This document shows positions 27,567 through 37,057 of a stretch of 64,000 nt of DNA, one piece after another. The stretch comes from Candidatus Kapaibacterium sp. (lineage in GTDB: Bacteria > Bacteroidota > Ignavibacteria > Kapaibacteriales > NICIL-2): the NCBI GenBank assembly GCA_025055755.1, contig JANWWF010000002.1:263628-327627 (forward strand). The letters are read 5' to 3'. A program made the position numbers and the translations under genes. Numbering within the stretch: position 1 is the stretch's first letter; each line of letters opens with the position of its first letter. Under the pieces are notes generated by a model. It saw only the letters and a program-made list of their open reading frames with translations, was not told the DNA's origin and did not search any database.

Positions 27567-28109
27567 ATGCAAGCATTGATACTGCCATATCATAACTCAA
27601 CTCCGCTGTTACATCCTACTGTTGTCGTAATGCCAGGTGCGGTGGTGGTTGGCGACGTCGTGATTGGAGAACATTCGTCAGTATGGTTCAATTCTGTTAT
27701 TCGCGGAGATGTTCATTTTATTCGCATTGGGGCACGGACAAACATTCAAGACCTATCTATGCTCCATGTAACAAATGGCAGATATCCGTTGACGATTGGC
27801 AATGACGTGACAATTGGACATCGAGCGATTATTCACGGATGCACAGTAGAAGATACTGTGCTCATTGGGATGGGAGCAATACTGCTTGATGGTTGTAGGA
27901 TTGGTTCTGGTTCGATTGTTGCAGCTGGCGCAGTTGTTCGAGAGGGAGAGCATGTGCCATCTGGGGTATTAGTTGCAGGAGTACCGGCACGGATTGTACG
28001 GGAGTTGAGTCAAGAGGAACGAGATAACATCGCAAACATTGCAGCACAGTATGTAGAATATGCCACAAGCTACCGCTCCTTGCATACACCACAACCAGCA
28101 AGCGCATGA
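27567..28109 (+). CDS. Gamma-type carbonic anhydrase family protein
   Basis: A 180-residue left-handed beta-helix protein made of hexapeptide repeats (VVMPGAVVVGDVVIGEHSSVWFNSVIRGDV). The zinc-ligand region of the Cam/YrdA family is visible in IGHRAIIHGCTVED, with the HVTNG loop before it and the C-terminal helix RELSQEERDNI. It assembles as a trimer. Members include gamma-carbonic anhydrases and homologues of uncertain activity. ATG 27567 is chosen because the family begins a few residues before the first repeat; an upstream in-frame ATG at 27492 adds 25 residues of unlikely composition. It overlaps the uracil-DNA glycosylase gene by four bases (ATGA). Confidence 0.92.
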   Translation: MQALILPYHNSTPLLHPTVVVMPGAVVVGDVVIGEHSSVWFNSVIRGDVHFIRIGARTNIQDLSMLHVTNGRYPLTIGNDVTIGHRAIIHGCTVEDTVLIGMGAILLDGCRIGSGSIVAAGAVVREGEHVPSGVLVAGVPARIVRELSQEERDNIANIAAQYVEYATSYRSLHTPQPASA

Positions 28110-29008
28110 GGGCACCGCTGAACAAATCGCCTCTCAGTAAGGCGATTGCATTATTACAACATCTTCAAGCCATTAGTGGCGGTTACGTCCTGGCGAAGAG
28201 AAATAACCAACATCAACCTTCGAAGGAGACTCTTGTCCGGGATTATCCTGCGCTTGCCAAGGACGACGTACCAATCATACCGTTATCGTCGTCATCAAAT
28301 ACCCCCTCAATGCCGGAGGTAATAAAAGTGGAACAGTCGCGGCAAAAATCGTTTACTCTTCAGATACCCCTGGTTTACGAGCCAGTCGGCATGTTTGATG
28401 CTGCTCCTGACTTTATGCAAGCGCAAACACTCGAGGAGCTTTACAACCGTATCCACACATGCACAAAATGTCCGTTGGGGAGCACACGGACAAATTTTGT
28501 GTTTGGAGCAGGTAACCCGCATGCAGAAATTGTTTTCATTGGCGAGGCACCAGGGGCAGATGAAGATCTGCAAGGAGAGCCATTTGTTGGTCGTGCTGGG
28601 CAATTACTGACGAAAATCTTGGCGTCTATAAACCTATCTCGAGAGGAGGTGTACATCTGTAACATACTCAAGTGTCGCCCTCCGAACAATCGTAAACCGC
28701 TCCCAAGTGAGGTTGAGCAATGTCAACCGTATCTGTACATGCAGCTCAAGCTCATCAATCCACCTTTCATTGTCGCGCTTGGATTGACCGCAGCCGAAAC
28801 ATTATTGCGACGAAAGCTTCGCATGGCAGAAGCGCGAGGACGTTGGTATGATTTTTATGGTGCAAGAATGCTGGTGACGTATCATCCTGCAGCCCTCCTT
28901 CGCAATCCTGAATTGAAGCGAGATACATGGGATGATGTGCGCATGCTCCGCAAGGCATATGATGAATACCGGCAATCTGGTAGGTTACCCGAACCAACGG
29001 TGAGCTGA
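28106..29008 (+). CDS. Type 4 uracil-DNA glycosylase (Fe-S, UdgA-like)
   Basis: A 300-residue DNA repair enzyme that removes uracil from DNA. The first 105 residues are a poorly conserved, probably flexible extension. The catalytic domain has [20 protein letters not shown] (motif with the active-site glutamate) and HPAALLRNP. Its four Fe-S cysteines are in CTKC and in [12 protein letters not shown]...CQPY, the arrangement of family 4 glycosylases. It overlaps the carbonic anhydrase gene at ATGA and is followed at once by ddl, so it belongs to a four-gene run (carbonic anhydrase, UDG, ddl, PfkB) without a shared pathway. Confidence 0.93.
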   Translation: MRAPLNKSPLSKAIALLQHLQAISGGYVLAKRNNQHQPSKETLVRDYPALAKDDVPIIPLSSSSNTPSMPEVIKVEQSRQKSFTLQIPLVYEPVGMFDAAPDFMQAQTLEELYNRIHTCTKCPLGSTRTNFVFGAGNPHAEIVFIGEAPGADEDLQGEPFVGRAGQLLTKILASINLSREEVYICNILKCRPPNNRKPLPSEVEQCQPYLYMQLKLINPPFIVALGLTAAETLLRRKLRMAEARGRWYDFYGARMLVTYHPAALLRNPELKRDTWDDVRMLRKAYDEYRQSGRLPEPTVS

Positions 29009-29009
29009 T

Positions 29010-30017
29010 ATGACCAAAGTTGCAGTTCTTCTGGGAGGCATATCTCCCGAGCGGTACATCTCCTATCGCAGTGGTTGGGCAGTCGCTTCTGCCTTAGAAT
29101 CGCTTGGCTATAAGGTGTACCGCTTCGATCCAGCGTTCGGTAAGGACTCGCTCATAGATCAGCTTCCTCCGCTTCCTGATGAAGCGCCCACTCCTCAACA
29201 GCTTGCTGCATTCGATCCACGGAATTACATCGCCTGTATTACAGATTCCGATCTTTCCTCGTGTGAGCTTGTTGTTAACATGCTTCATGGACCGTATGGG
29301 GAAGATGGGGTAGTGCAGACGCTGCTCGAACTATGTGGAATACCATACACGGGCAGTAACGCACTTGCGTGTCGGTTAGCAATGGACAAAGCACGTGCGA
29401 AGCTTCTCTTCGCTGCAAGCGGTATTCCTACGCCTGCATGGGTAACAATTGAGCAGGGAACAGCGCTCACGAATGAACTTCTCGACGAGTTACGAGAGCA
29501 GTTTCGGATGGGGATGGTCGTCAAACCAAATTCTGGTGGTTCAACCATCGGTATCAGTATCGTAACAAGCGGAAACTTCGACGACATTGAAGAAGCTATC
29601 CGTTATGCATGGAGCTATGATCATACAGCGCTGGTAGAAGCATACATTCCTGGCCGGGAATTGACTGTTGCCGTTCTCAATAATCAGGCGCTGCCAATTG
29701 TGGAGATTATTCCCCAAGGTGGATTCTACGACTATGCCCACAAGTATCGAGCAGGTATGAGTGAGTACATCGTACCTGCGCCGTTGGATGAAATGGTTGC
29801 TGAGTTTATTGGTATGCTTGCAGTCTCAGCGCATCGAGCCCTTGGATGTCGTGGGATAACGCGGGTTGACTTTCGACTTGATGAGGACAACCAACCTTGG
29901 TGCTTAGAGGTAAACACTATTCCAGGTATGACCGAGACAAGTCTTGTGCCCAAAGCTGCACAGGCAGCAGGAATATCTTTTGTTGAGTTATGCCAACGTT
30001 TAATTGAAGTGCACTAA
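29010..30017 (+). CDS. ddl: D-alanine--D-alanine ligase
   Basis: A 335-residue ATP-grasp enzyme making the D-Ala-D-Ala dipeptide for peptidoglycan. Signatures in order: VAVLLGGISPER near the start, MLHGPYGEDGVVQTLLEL, YTGSNALACRLAMDKARAK, VVKPNSGGSTIGIS, and WCLEVNTIPGMTETSLVPKAA, which carries the metal-binding residues. The gene starts one base after the UDG stop. Its stop shares one base with the ATG of the PfkB gene. With dacB nearby it indicates standard D-Ala-containing peptidoglycan. Confidence 0.95.
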   Translation: MTKVAVLLGGISPERYISYRSGWAVASALESLGYKVYRFDPAFGKDSLIDQLPPLPDEAPTPQQLAAFDPRNYIACITDSDLSSCELVVNMLHGPYGEDGVVQTLLELCGIPYTGSNALACRLAMDKARAKLLFAASGIPTPAWVTIEQGTALTNELLDELREQFRMGMVVKPNSGGSTIGISIVTSGNFDDIEEAIRYAWSYDHTALVEAYIPGRELTVAVLNNQALPIVEIIPQGGFYDYAHKYRAGMSEYIVPAPLDEMVAEFIGMLAVSAHRALGCRGITRVDFRLDEDNQPWCLEVNTIPGMTETSLVPKAAQAAGISFVELCQRLIEVH

Positions 30018-31081
30018 TGGCTGGACGTATTCAGCTCTTAGGTTTAGGAAATGCCTTGGTGGATATCGAGTTTGCGATTACAGAAGAAGAGCTCCAGCAA
30101 ACTCATTTGCGAAAAAGCGGAATGACACTTGCCGACAAAGCAGCGCAACAGAGGTTGCTTTCCCGTCTTCTGACGCATAAACGGGGACGCTTATCCAGCG
30201 GTGGCTCAGCAGCAAATACCATTGTTGCATTTGCGCAGTTTGGAGGAAAAGCAGGTTATGTTACTGTCCTTGGTGATGACGAACACGGTGATTACTTTAC
30301 ATCAGACTTTGCCGATTTGGGTATTGCACTCCATGCTCCACGTTTGCCAGGCGAAGCGACAGGCACATGTATAGTGCTTGTGACACCTGATGGTGAGCGG
30401 ACGATGCAAACATGCTTAGGCGTAAACGAGCTGTTTAACCGCTCCATGTTCAACACCCAGTGGCTTGATTATACAGATTGGTTATACGTGGAGGGATACA
30501 AACTCACTAATAATTCTGGTGCAGAAGCTGCTGTTGATGCGATCTTTAGTGCACGCAAAAAGGGTGTGTTTGTAGCGCTTAGTTTGTCGGATGCTTTTGT
30601 TGTAACTGCGTGTCGAGACGTTGTCGAAGAACTTTTGCCTATGGTTGATTTACTGTTCTGTAACGACCGGGAAGCAAGTGCTTACACAGGTCTCCCTGAC
30701 AGCGCCGAGAATTTCAAACTACTTTTGTCGAAGGTACCTCATTTGGTTTTCACCCTTGGTCCGCAAGGATCAATGCTCTTTGTCGAGGGAAAGTATGCCC
30801 GCATTCCGGCATATCCAACAGCTGTTGTAGATACAAACGGCGCTGGGGACATGTATGCAGGGGCATTTCTTTACGGCATGCTGCATCGATGGGATATTGA
30901 ACGTGCTGGACATGTTGCAGCACGAGCAGCTGCGCGCATTATCGCGCAGTACGGTGCTCGTTATCACGGAAATTATCGTGAATTGTTAGAAGCCGGCGAG
31001 GATGGAAGTGAGGCATCAGAGTTGCTGCTGGGAGCAGGTGGGGAGACTAATCCAAAAGATGCTACCAGCTCGCCGAGTTGA
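30017..31081 (+). CDS. PfkB-family carbohydrate/nucleoside kinase
   Basis: A 354-residue ribokinase-fold kinase. The N-terminal di-glycine switch is SSGGSAANTIVAFA, followed by YVTVLGDDEHGDYF. The ATP/catalytic loop is VDTNGAGDMYAGAFLYGM with the base Asp in GAGD. The overall layout (early LGNALVDIE, late YGARY) resembles adenosine kinase/sugar kinase members common in Chlorobi and proteobacteria, but substrate cannot be fixed. The conserved fold ends near residue 318; the last 35 residues (EAGEDGSEASELL and a Ser/Pro tail) are low-complexity. They lie antisense to the dacB 3' end, overlapping it by 109 bases. Confidence 0.9.
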   Translation: MAGRIQLLGLGNALVDIEFAITEEELQQTHLRKSGMTLADKAAQQRLLSRLLTHKRGRLSSGGSAANTIVAFAQFGGKAGYVTVLGDDEHGDYFTSDFADLGIALHAPRLPGEATGTCIVLVTPDGERTMQTCLGVNELFNRSMFNTQWLDYTDWLYVEGYKLTNNSGAEAAVDAIFSARKKGVFVALSLSDAFVVTACRDVVEELLPMVDLLFCNDREASAYTGLPDSAENFKLLLSKVPHLVFTLGPQGSMLFVEGKYARIPAYPTAVVDTNGAGDMYAGAFLYGMLHRWDIERAGHVAARAAARIIAQYGARYHGNYRELLEAGEDGSEASELLLGAGGETNPKDATSSPS

Positions 31082-32598
31082 TTTTCAAGTTGCTTATAAA
31101 TGCCAACGTTATTGCCATTCCACAATGCTGCAAGAAGGAAACGTTCACCATTAGCAGCACGCACGATCCCAGCAAGCCCACTGACGTTGCGATGAGTCCC
31201 CGTTTTTGCCCGAAGATTCCCACGAGCTTCACCATGTCGCATACGGCGGTAGAGAGTTCCATCTTCTCCTGCTACAGCAAGAGTGCCGAAAAACAGTTCT
31301 CCCCAGGGTTGGCGAGCACAATACTTCAATAACCCGATTAATGAGGATACAGTAATGCGGTTACGACGGGAGAGCCCAGACCCATCATAGAAGATGCATC
31401 CATTGCTCTCGATACCAGCTGAATCAAGCATCGCAACAACTGTACGATATGCATTGACATTACAAGAGACATTTCCGCAGCAATAGGCTCCAAGAATTTT
31501 CATAAGATGTTCAGCAGCGAAGTTATCGCTGTTTTTGTTGCACACTGCTACAATATCCCTAAGCAGTCGTTGCCATCCTCCAATTTCTTTTACCGTCGGT
31601 GGAGCACTGCCAGTGGTGACTCGTCCGTCAATTGTAATACCACTTGCCTCAAGGCATCGCTGTAATGCACCAGCAGCTGCAAGGGGAGGATTGAGCATCG
31701 TTACCGCAAAAGAAACACTCGAGTTTACCGGTGGTGTCCCTACAACTCGAATCTCCTGAATGCCGTCAGTGCGGAGACTGCTACTGACACGGATAGGGTG
31801 AATAACGCTTGTTCTATGCGCACGCCGTGGTCGTTGGCGGTAAAGTACGCGATCTCCGTAGCGTTGGCGATATCGACGGCGTGGGTAGAGCTGTTTCGGC
31901 TGTGATGAGGGGACCCTTACCGGCAAAGGTGTCCACGTAACAGTAATGGCACTGCTGCTGGGCAAGGTGCGTACTTGTACACGGTTACCACTGCCACGAG
32001 TGACAATGACGGTGAATTTGTTACCATCGACGCCTAATGCAGAGATTGGCGGTAAATCTTCCATTCTCTCGTTGTCGCCACTATATTGCTGCCGATCAGT
32101 AACCGGGTCAAAGTAGGTTGCATCAGCGATAATCGAACCTTGGATACGCCGTATTCCAAGCGCATATATTTTCTCAGCAAGAGCTTCGAGCTCGGTAGAG
32201 CGAAGTAAACAGTCTCCATGCCCAATCAAGTATAGGTTTCCTTCCAGTACACCGTTGCGGATATTTCCATCGGTTGCAAGGAGAGTTCGAACTGGGAAGT
32301 CCGCTCCCATCGTGGTAAATGCTGCAGCGGTGAAGTAGAGCTTGGTAAGAGAAGCTGGTGTAAGGAGCTCTTGTGTTCCTATGGCGTAGATGGTTGTATC
32401 CCGGTCAAGAGCATGAATGACAACTCCGTAGCGAGTTCCCCGGAGCATAGGAGTATAGAGAAGTTCGCTGATCCGCGCAGCAAGTTTTGAGTAGTCTACC
32501 CCGCTACTTGGGGAAGGGTTTCCTTGTCGTGCCGCAGCGTACAGCAGTGCTATGCACCCAATGAAGCATACCAATGTCGCTATACGCCACCACACCAT
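30973..32598 (-). CDS. dacB: D-alanyl-D-alanine carboxypeptidase/endopeptidase (PBP4 type)
   Basis: A 541-residue periplasmic penicillin-binding protein of peptidase family S13. An N-terminal signal/anchor segment precedes the active-site serine motif SLTK (in TPASLTKLYF). The SxN motif is SDN (NKNSDNFAAEHLMK) and the KTG motif is in RAKTGTHRNVSGLAG. It trims and cleaves peptide cross-links. Odd features: a strongly Arg-rich stretch near residues 240-265 (YPRRRYRQRYGDRVLYRQRPRR) inside the domain between SLTK and SDN, and a C-terminal Ser/Pro/Asn-rich tail that overlaps the PfkB gene on the other strand by 109 bases. It abuts rseP (start and stop share a base). Confidence 0.93.
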   Translation of the reverse strand: MVWWRIATLVCFIGCIALLYAAARQGNPSPSSGVDYSKLAARISELLYTPMLRGTRYGVVIHALDRDTTIYAIGTQELLTPASLTKLYFTAAAFTTMGADFPVRTLLATDGNIRNGVLEGNLYLIGHGDCLLRSTELEALAEKIYALGIRRIQGSIIADATYFDPVTDRQQYSGDNERMEDLPPISALGVDGNKFTVIVTRGSGNRVQVRTLPSSSAITVTWTPLPVRVPSSQPKQLYPRRRYRQRYGDRVLYRQRPRRAHRTSVIHPIRVSSSLRTDGIQEIRVVGTPPVNSSVSFAVTMLNPPLAAAGALQRCLEASGITIDGRVTTGSAPPTVKEIGGWQRLLRDIVAVCNKNSDNFAAEHLMKILGAYCCGNVSCNVNAYRTVVAMLDSAGIESNGCIFYDGSGLSRRNRITVSSLIGLLKYCARQPWGELFFGTLAVAGEDGTLYRRMRHGEARGNLRAKTGTHRNVSGLAGIVRAANGERFLLAALWNGNNVGIYKQLENQLGELVASFGLVSPPAPSSNSDASLPSSPASNNSR

Positions 32599-33968
32599 TA
32601 GCGGGTAAGGTCGTTGTAGAACACTACCACCATCAGCGCGATTATGAGTGCAACACCAATCTGTTGATAGATGAGTTTGACTTTGGTTGAAAGCTCACGG
32701 CGAAGTACGCCTTCGATAAGGACGAGTACTAAGTGTCCACCGTCAAGTGCGGGGATGGGAAGGGCATTCATTACTGCCAGTGTCAATGAGAGCATTGCCA
32801 TAAAGTTCAAAAACGCTGCAGCACCGACATCAGCTGTTTGTGTCGCAATGCGTGCGATCATAATTGGTCCGCCAGCTGATTGCTTGAGAGACTGCTCTCC
32901 ACTGAGCAGAAGGCCAATTGAGCGAAACAGCAGAGTAGTGTAGGACCACAACTGTTCGGCGCCTAATTGCGCTGCTTCGACAAATGAGTAATGCGTTTCA
33001 ACGACCTGCCCCGTGATTGCATTTGTAACCTGGACGCCAATTTTTCCATTTTCATCTGGAGTTACCGTGACGCGATGAACACCATCACTCCGCTTGAAGA
33101 CAATGACCGTAGGTGTACTCTTGCGTGCTTCCAGTAACTCGATCAGGTGCTCTACCGAAGCTACTGGTATACCATCAACCGACAAGATAGTATCGCCGGG
33201 GGCAAGTCCTGCCTTACCTGCAGGACGGAGAGTCTCCACCCCAAGAAGCGTTGGGCGCATGCCATCGGGGACAATTCCTAAATCGTTGCGTCCGACAAGA
33301 AGCGTCCGAATGCGCTGGGAAGAAAGAAGTAGCATCGTGTCCTGTCCATTGCGGCGAAGATGAACTTCTACGTGTGATCCATAGGCTGCGCGTGCCATTG
33401 CTTGCATGAAGTCTGCGAAGGACTGAACTTGATGGTTCCCAACGCGGAGCAGTTCGTCTCCTGCGCGAAATCCCAATTGCTCTGCAGGAGATTGGCGAAC
33501 AACATGCGCAATTGTGCGTGTTGCAAGTTCCTTCTTCCCTACCGCAAGACTAATGCTCACCAGCAGTATGTATGCAAAAAGAATGTTCATGATGATTCCC
33601 CCCAGCACCATCAAGATTTTTTGTCCGGTTTTTTTGGCTCGAAATTCCCACGGCTGGGGAGGTGCAGCAATAGTGCTTGTATCAAAACTTTCATCGATCA
33701 TCCCCGCGATTTTGACGTATCCGCCAATTGGAAGCAAGGAGAGACGATAATCCGTTACACCGTCAGAGCGCCAAGTAGGGGGAAGTGGTCCCCACGAAAA
33801 GCCGTCACGCTTGTTCCAACCAAAAAGGCGCGGTCCCATGCCGATGCTGAACACTTCTGGGCGGGTCCCTGTTATTTTCGCCGCTAAGAAGTGCCCCAGC
33901 TCGTGGATGAGAATCAGCGGAACGATTGCCAAAATGAAATAGCCAACTATTTGGAGTGTCTCTATCAT
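32598..33968 (-). CDS. rseP: RIP metalloprotease RseP (site-2 protease)
   Basis: A 456-residue intramembrane zinc protease. HELGH in the first membrane helix (LILIHELGHFLAAK, about residues 19-32) and the LDG motif (PIPALDGGHLVLVLIE) near the C-terminus supply zinc ligands. Two PDZ domains lie between (QSPAEQLGFRAGDELLRVG and GKAGLAPGDTILSVDG). RseP cuts anti-sigma factors or signal-peptide remnants within the membrane. It overlaps dxr by four bases and runs into dacB, forming the rng-dxr-rseP-dacB minus-strand operon; dxr-rseP adjacency is widespread in bacteria. Confidence 0.95.
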   Translation of the reverse strand: MIETLQIVGYFILAIVPLILIHELGHFLAAKITGTRPEVFSIGMGPRLFGWNKRDGFSWGPLPPTWRSDGVTDYRLSLLPIGGYVKIAGMIDESFDTSTIAAPPQPWEFRAKKTGQKILMVLGGIIMNILFAYILLVSISLAVGKKELATRTIAHVVRQSPAEQLGFRAGDELLRVGNHQVQSFADFMQAMARAAYGSHVEVHLRRNGQDTMLLLSSQRIRTLLVGRNDLGIVPDGMRPTLLGVETLRPAGKAGLAPGDTILSVDGIPVASVEHLIELLEARKSTPTVIVFKRSDGVHRVTVTPDENGKIGVQVTNAITGQVVETHYSFVEAAQLGAEQLWSYTTLLFRSIGLLLSGEQSLKQSAGGPIMIARIATQTADVGAAAFLNFMAMLSLTLAVMNALPIPALDGGHLVLVLIEGVLRRELSTKVKLIYQQIGVALIIALMVVVFYNDLTR

Positions 33969-35128
33969 CGGCGTTGCTGCAAATGTGATACAAGCGCTAT
34001 GGCTTTGTGTCGAGCATGTCGGTCGACGTCAATAACAATTTCCAAAGACGTGAGCGCTACAGAAGGGATTGCATCGAGTGTACCAGCGATAACAGCGGGA
34101 ATGTCAGAAAAACGAATTCGGCGTTGGATAAAAGCTTCAACGGCGACCTCATTTGCTGCGTTGAGTACTACGGGGGCACTTTTGCCCTCGTGCAATGCAT
34201 CAAGAGCAAGTTTCAAGCATGGAAAACGCGTAGTGTCCGGGGGTTCAAACTCCAGACGTGAGAGCTGTTCCCATTGAATTCGGGGTAACGCGGTTGGACG
34301 CCGGGAAGGATAGGTGAGCGCATAGTGAATGGGGAGACGCATATCGGGCACACCAAGCTGTGCCTTCACCGAGCCATCTGTGAATTCCACAAACGAGTGC
34401 ACGATACTTTGTGGATGAATGAGCACGGAAATTTGCTCTGGGCTCAATCCAAATAGCCAATATGCCTCGATGACTTCGAAGCCTTTATTCATTAGCGTTG
34501 CGGAGTCAATCGTGATTTTAGCGCCCATATTCCAGGTAGGATGACGCAGTGCTTGTTCTGGGGTGACCTGCTCCAGCGCTTCCAGGGGAAGGTTACGGAA
34601 CGGTCCACCACTGGCAGTTAGAACAACACGTTCAATCGAGTCAGGATGCTCTCCTACGGTGCATTGTAAGATTGCACTGTGCTCGCTATCAACTGCCAAT
34701 AGGGGGACATTGTGGTGTCGTGCTTTTGCCATTACGAGTTCACCGGCAACAACGAGTGCTTCCTTATTCGCCAGGGCAACAGTAATCCCACGCTCAATAG
34801 CTGCCAGTGTTGGTTCAACGCCAGCGAATCCTACCAGCGCAGACAGAACAATGTCGTTACCTTCCCATGCAGCAGCAGCTCGTATGCCCTCTTTCCCGCA
34901 GAGGACTGGACCGTCGAACGAGGAAATTTGGCGGAATCGCTGGTATGCCTCGGGGGCGCACAAAGCCACGCCATACGGCTTGTACCGTTCTACCTGCTCT
35001 GCAAGAAGCTCTGCATTCGTGTTCGTTGTAAGGAAGCCCAATTGTAAGTCCCCATGATAAGTTGCAATGACATCGAGTGCCTGCCTGCCAATAGAGCCAG
35101 TTGAACCGAGGATAGAGATGGTTTTCAT
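33965..35128 (-). CDS. dxr: 1-deoxy-D-xylulose 5-phosphate reductoisomerase
   Basis: A 387-residue enzyme of the MEP isoprenoid pathway, converting DXP to 2-C-methyl-D-erythritol 4-phosphate with NADPH. The nucleotide motif ILGSTGSIGRQALDV opens the protein. ALANKEALVVAGE and LAVDSEHSAI carry the metal-binding and substrate residues, LTASGGPFRNLP is the flexible active-site loop, and TIDSATLMNKGFEVIEA is the conserved C-terminal region. Its coding start overlaps the RNase G stop by four bases and its end overlaps rseP. The MEP pathway fits a Chlorobi/Bacteroidota member. Confidence 0.97.
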   Translation of the reverse strand: MKTISILGSTGSIGRQALDVIATYHGDLQLGFLTTNTNAELLAEQVERYKPYGVALCAPEAYQRFRQISSFDGPVLCGKEGIRAAAAWEGNDIVLSALVGFAGVEPTLAAIERGITVALANKEALVVAGELVMAKARHHNVPLLAVDSEHSAILQCTVGEHPDSIERVVLTASGGPFRNLPLEALEQVTPEQALRHPTWNMGAKITIDSATLMNKGFEVIEAYWLFGLSPEQISVLIHPQSIVHSFVEFTDGSVKAQLGVPDMRLPIHYALTYPSRRPTALPRIQWEQLSRLEFEPPDTTRFPCLKLALDALHEGKSAPVVLNAANEVAVEAFIQRRIRFSDIPAVIAGTLDAIPSVALTSLEIVIDVDRHARHKAIALVSHLQQRR

Positions 35129-36750
35129 AGACCGTTCACCAGAGCAGTAACGTCTTTCCCTGTGCGGGGCGAAATGACACGAAACGTGTGCTGAGGAAGG
35201 AGAGAGTCCGGCACAACCTGGAGGCGAATAAAATGGCGCAGCATCAACTGCACCAAACGGCTAACCGTAGAACCAGTTCCCAAATACTCTGCAATGACAG
35301 GGTGAACGTGTACGAGTAAGCGCCGTTCTGGAGCGATTTTTTTGTACCGGGCAAGCCACTGATCGAGCCTACTTACAACGCTTGATTGATTGGCAATCCG
35401 TCCAAGTCCCGCACAAATGGGACATGGCTCGGTAAGCCACTCGAAGAGATTTTGCCGAACACGTTGTCGTGTTAGTTGCAATAGCCCCAACTGCGTTATT
35501 GGGTAGATGACAGTCTTTGCTCGATCACGCCGCAATTGTTGTCGCATGTGGCTGAGCAATTGCTGGCGGTGTTTAGGGTTTTTCATGTCGATAAAGTCCA
35601 CAATGATTATGCCGCCAATATCACGCAGGCGAAGTTGTCGAGCAATGGCTTCTGCTGCTTCCAAATTTGTGCGGAGGGCGTTTACTTCTTGCTCTGCATC
35701 TGTTGTTGCTCGACCGGAGTTAACGTCAATGACGAGCATTGCCTCTGTGTGATCGAAAACTATCGAGCCACCACTGGGCAATGGAATTGTTCTCGCTGTG
35801 ATAAGAGACAACTGCTTATCTATCCCAGCATACTCAAACAGAGGGATGCTCCCTCGATAGAGATGCAGACGGGGTAGCAGATCGGGATCAGTCTCTGCAA
35901 GGTACGTTTCGATGGTGCGGTAGAGGCGGGTACTATCAACAACGACTTTTTCGACATTTGGAGTTAGGAGGTCGCGTACTACGCTGCTGGCAATGTTTTC
36001 CTCGCGATAGAGAAGTCCTGGGCGCTGTCGAGTTGCTAATTGCTGCTCAATTTTCCGCCATTGCGCAAGAAGATTCTCCCAGTCTTGGCGGAGTTCCTGC
36101 TCGGTCTGAAATTCAGCTGCTGTCCGGATAATGCATCCTGCTCCTGGTGGTAACACCTTTCGTGCAAGACTCCGTAACCGGCGGCGTTCAGCCGGTGAGG
36201 TAATCTTTCGCGATATACCGATAACGTTCTCGAAAGGAAGAAAAACAACATAGCGTCCTGGAAGCGTGATTCGGGTTGTGACCCGGACACCTTTGTTTGC
36301 GTAAGCCTCGCGAATAACCTGCACGAGGACTAATTGGCGAGGTTGCAGATTGATGACAACTTCGCCTGAGCGCTTGGTGTGGAAAACAGGTTTTGCGCGA
36401 GCCCATTGCTTCGGTCGCGCAAGTCGCAGAGCTTCCCGTGCAGCAGGCGAGAGTTCTTCCGAGGATGCGATAAGGGAGTAGCTGTCACCATCCTCCTCTG
36501 CTGTGTCGTAGCGTTCTTCTAACGACGTGTCCACATCGGAAAAATGGAGGAAGGCATCCTGCTCTAAACCGATGTCAATGAACGCTGCATTCATCCCTTG
36601 CACGATCTTTTGCACACGCCCTAAAAAGATGCTGCCGACCAGCCGTTCGCGGTCGGGAACATCGGCAAAGTATTCAACCAGCTCTCCCTGCTCGGTGATC
36701 GCTATGCGAGTTTCGTCGAGCGAGTGACTCATGTAGATAACTTGTTTCAT
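35125..36750 (-). CDS. rng: Ribonuclease G/E family protein
   Basis: About 541 residues. An S1-type RNA-binding region with GSIFLGRVQKIVQGMNAAFIDIG, then the RNase H-like and catalytic part with IDVNSGRATTD and IIIVDFIDMKNP (catalytic aspartates). A zinc-link motif CPICAGLGRI replaces the classical CPxCxGxG block with one Ala. There is an extra stretch inside the S1 region (about residues 56-95, rich in Glu/Asp/Ser). It lacks the long C-terminal scaffold of RNase E, so RNase G is the better name. It processes rRNA and mRNA. ATG 36750 is preferred; an in-frame start at 36801 lacks conservation and ATG 36732 is also possible. Confidence 0.92.
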   Translation of the reverse strand: MKQVIYMSHSLDETRIAITEQGELVEYFADVPDRERLVGSIFLGRVQKIVQGMNAAFIDIGLEQDAFLHFSDVDTSLEERYDTAEEDGDSYSLIASSEELSPAAREALRLARPKQWARAKPVFHTKRSGEVVINLQPRQLVLVQVIREAYANKGVRVTTRITLPGRYVVFLPFENVIGISRKITSPAERRRLRSLARKVLPPGAGCIIRTAAEFQTEQELRQDWENLLAQWRKIEQQLATRQRPGLLYREENIASSVVRDLLTPNVEKVVVDSTRLYRTIETYLAETDPDLLPRLHLYRGSIPLFEYAGIDKQLSLITARTIPLPSGGSIVFDHTEAMLVIDVNSGRATTDAEQEVNALRTNLEAAEAIARQLRLRDIGGIIIVDFIDMKNPKHRQQLLSHMRQQLRRDRAKTVIYPITQLGLLQLTRQRVRQNLFEWLTEPCPICAGLGRIANQSSVVSRLDQWLARYKKIAPERRLLVHVHPVIAEYLGTGSTVSRLVQLMLRHFIRLQVVPDSLLPQHTFRVISPRTGKDVTALVNGL

Positions 36751-37057
36751 CGAATAGCGGCTATGCTGGTTGCGCAAAATAAAAACGGTCAAGTTTGCCA
36801 CGCGCTCTTCGCTCTATCTGACCGTTGCTTTCTTCCGAACCTGGCGGAGTTGGGATAGGCGAAGCCGCATGGAACTTGACCGCATGCGAAAATACGCAAT
36901 TATCCCCAGCTGGTTAAAAATCTGTAGAAATGAGGGAATATTATCCGAAAGTTTTTTGTTTATACCGATTGGGCCAAAGGAAATCGGCTACGGGCAGAGA
37001 ACTCCTCTCAATCGAGAACAGTATTTTCGCAGGTGTTCTATTTCAAACAGAGTGGCG
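36751..37057. other. Divergent intergenic region between rng and lipA
   Basis: About 300 bases. An open frame runs through it in phase with lipA from 36770, but the 96 residues it would add are unlike lipoyl synthases and are rich in Arg and aromatic residues, so I treat it as non-coding. A short inverted repeat CCGATT/AATCGG lies at 36965-36987. It must hold the promoters of both genes; none is clear. Confidence 0.45.

Noticed and set aside
33402-33887. 161-codon open frame on the plus strand
   Set aside because: It is antisense to rseP, including the HELGH end, and has shadow-like composition.
36770-37057. N-terminal extension of lipA by 96 residues
   Set aside because: The added sequence is unlike any lipoyl synthase and begins inside the promoter region of the divergent rng gene; ATG 37058 gives the normal length.
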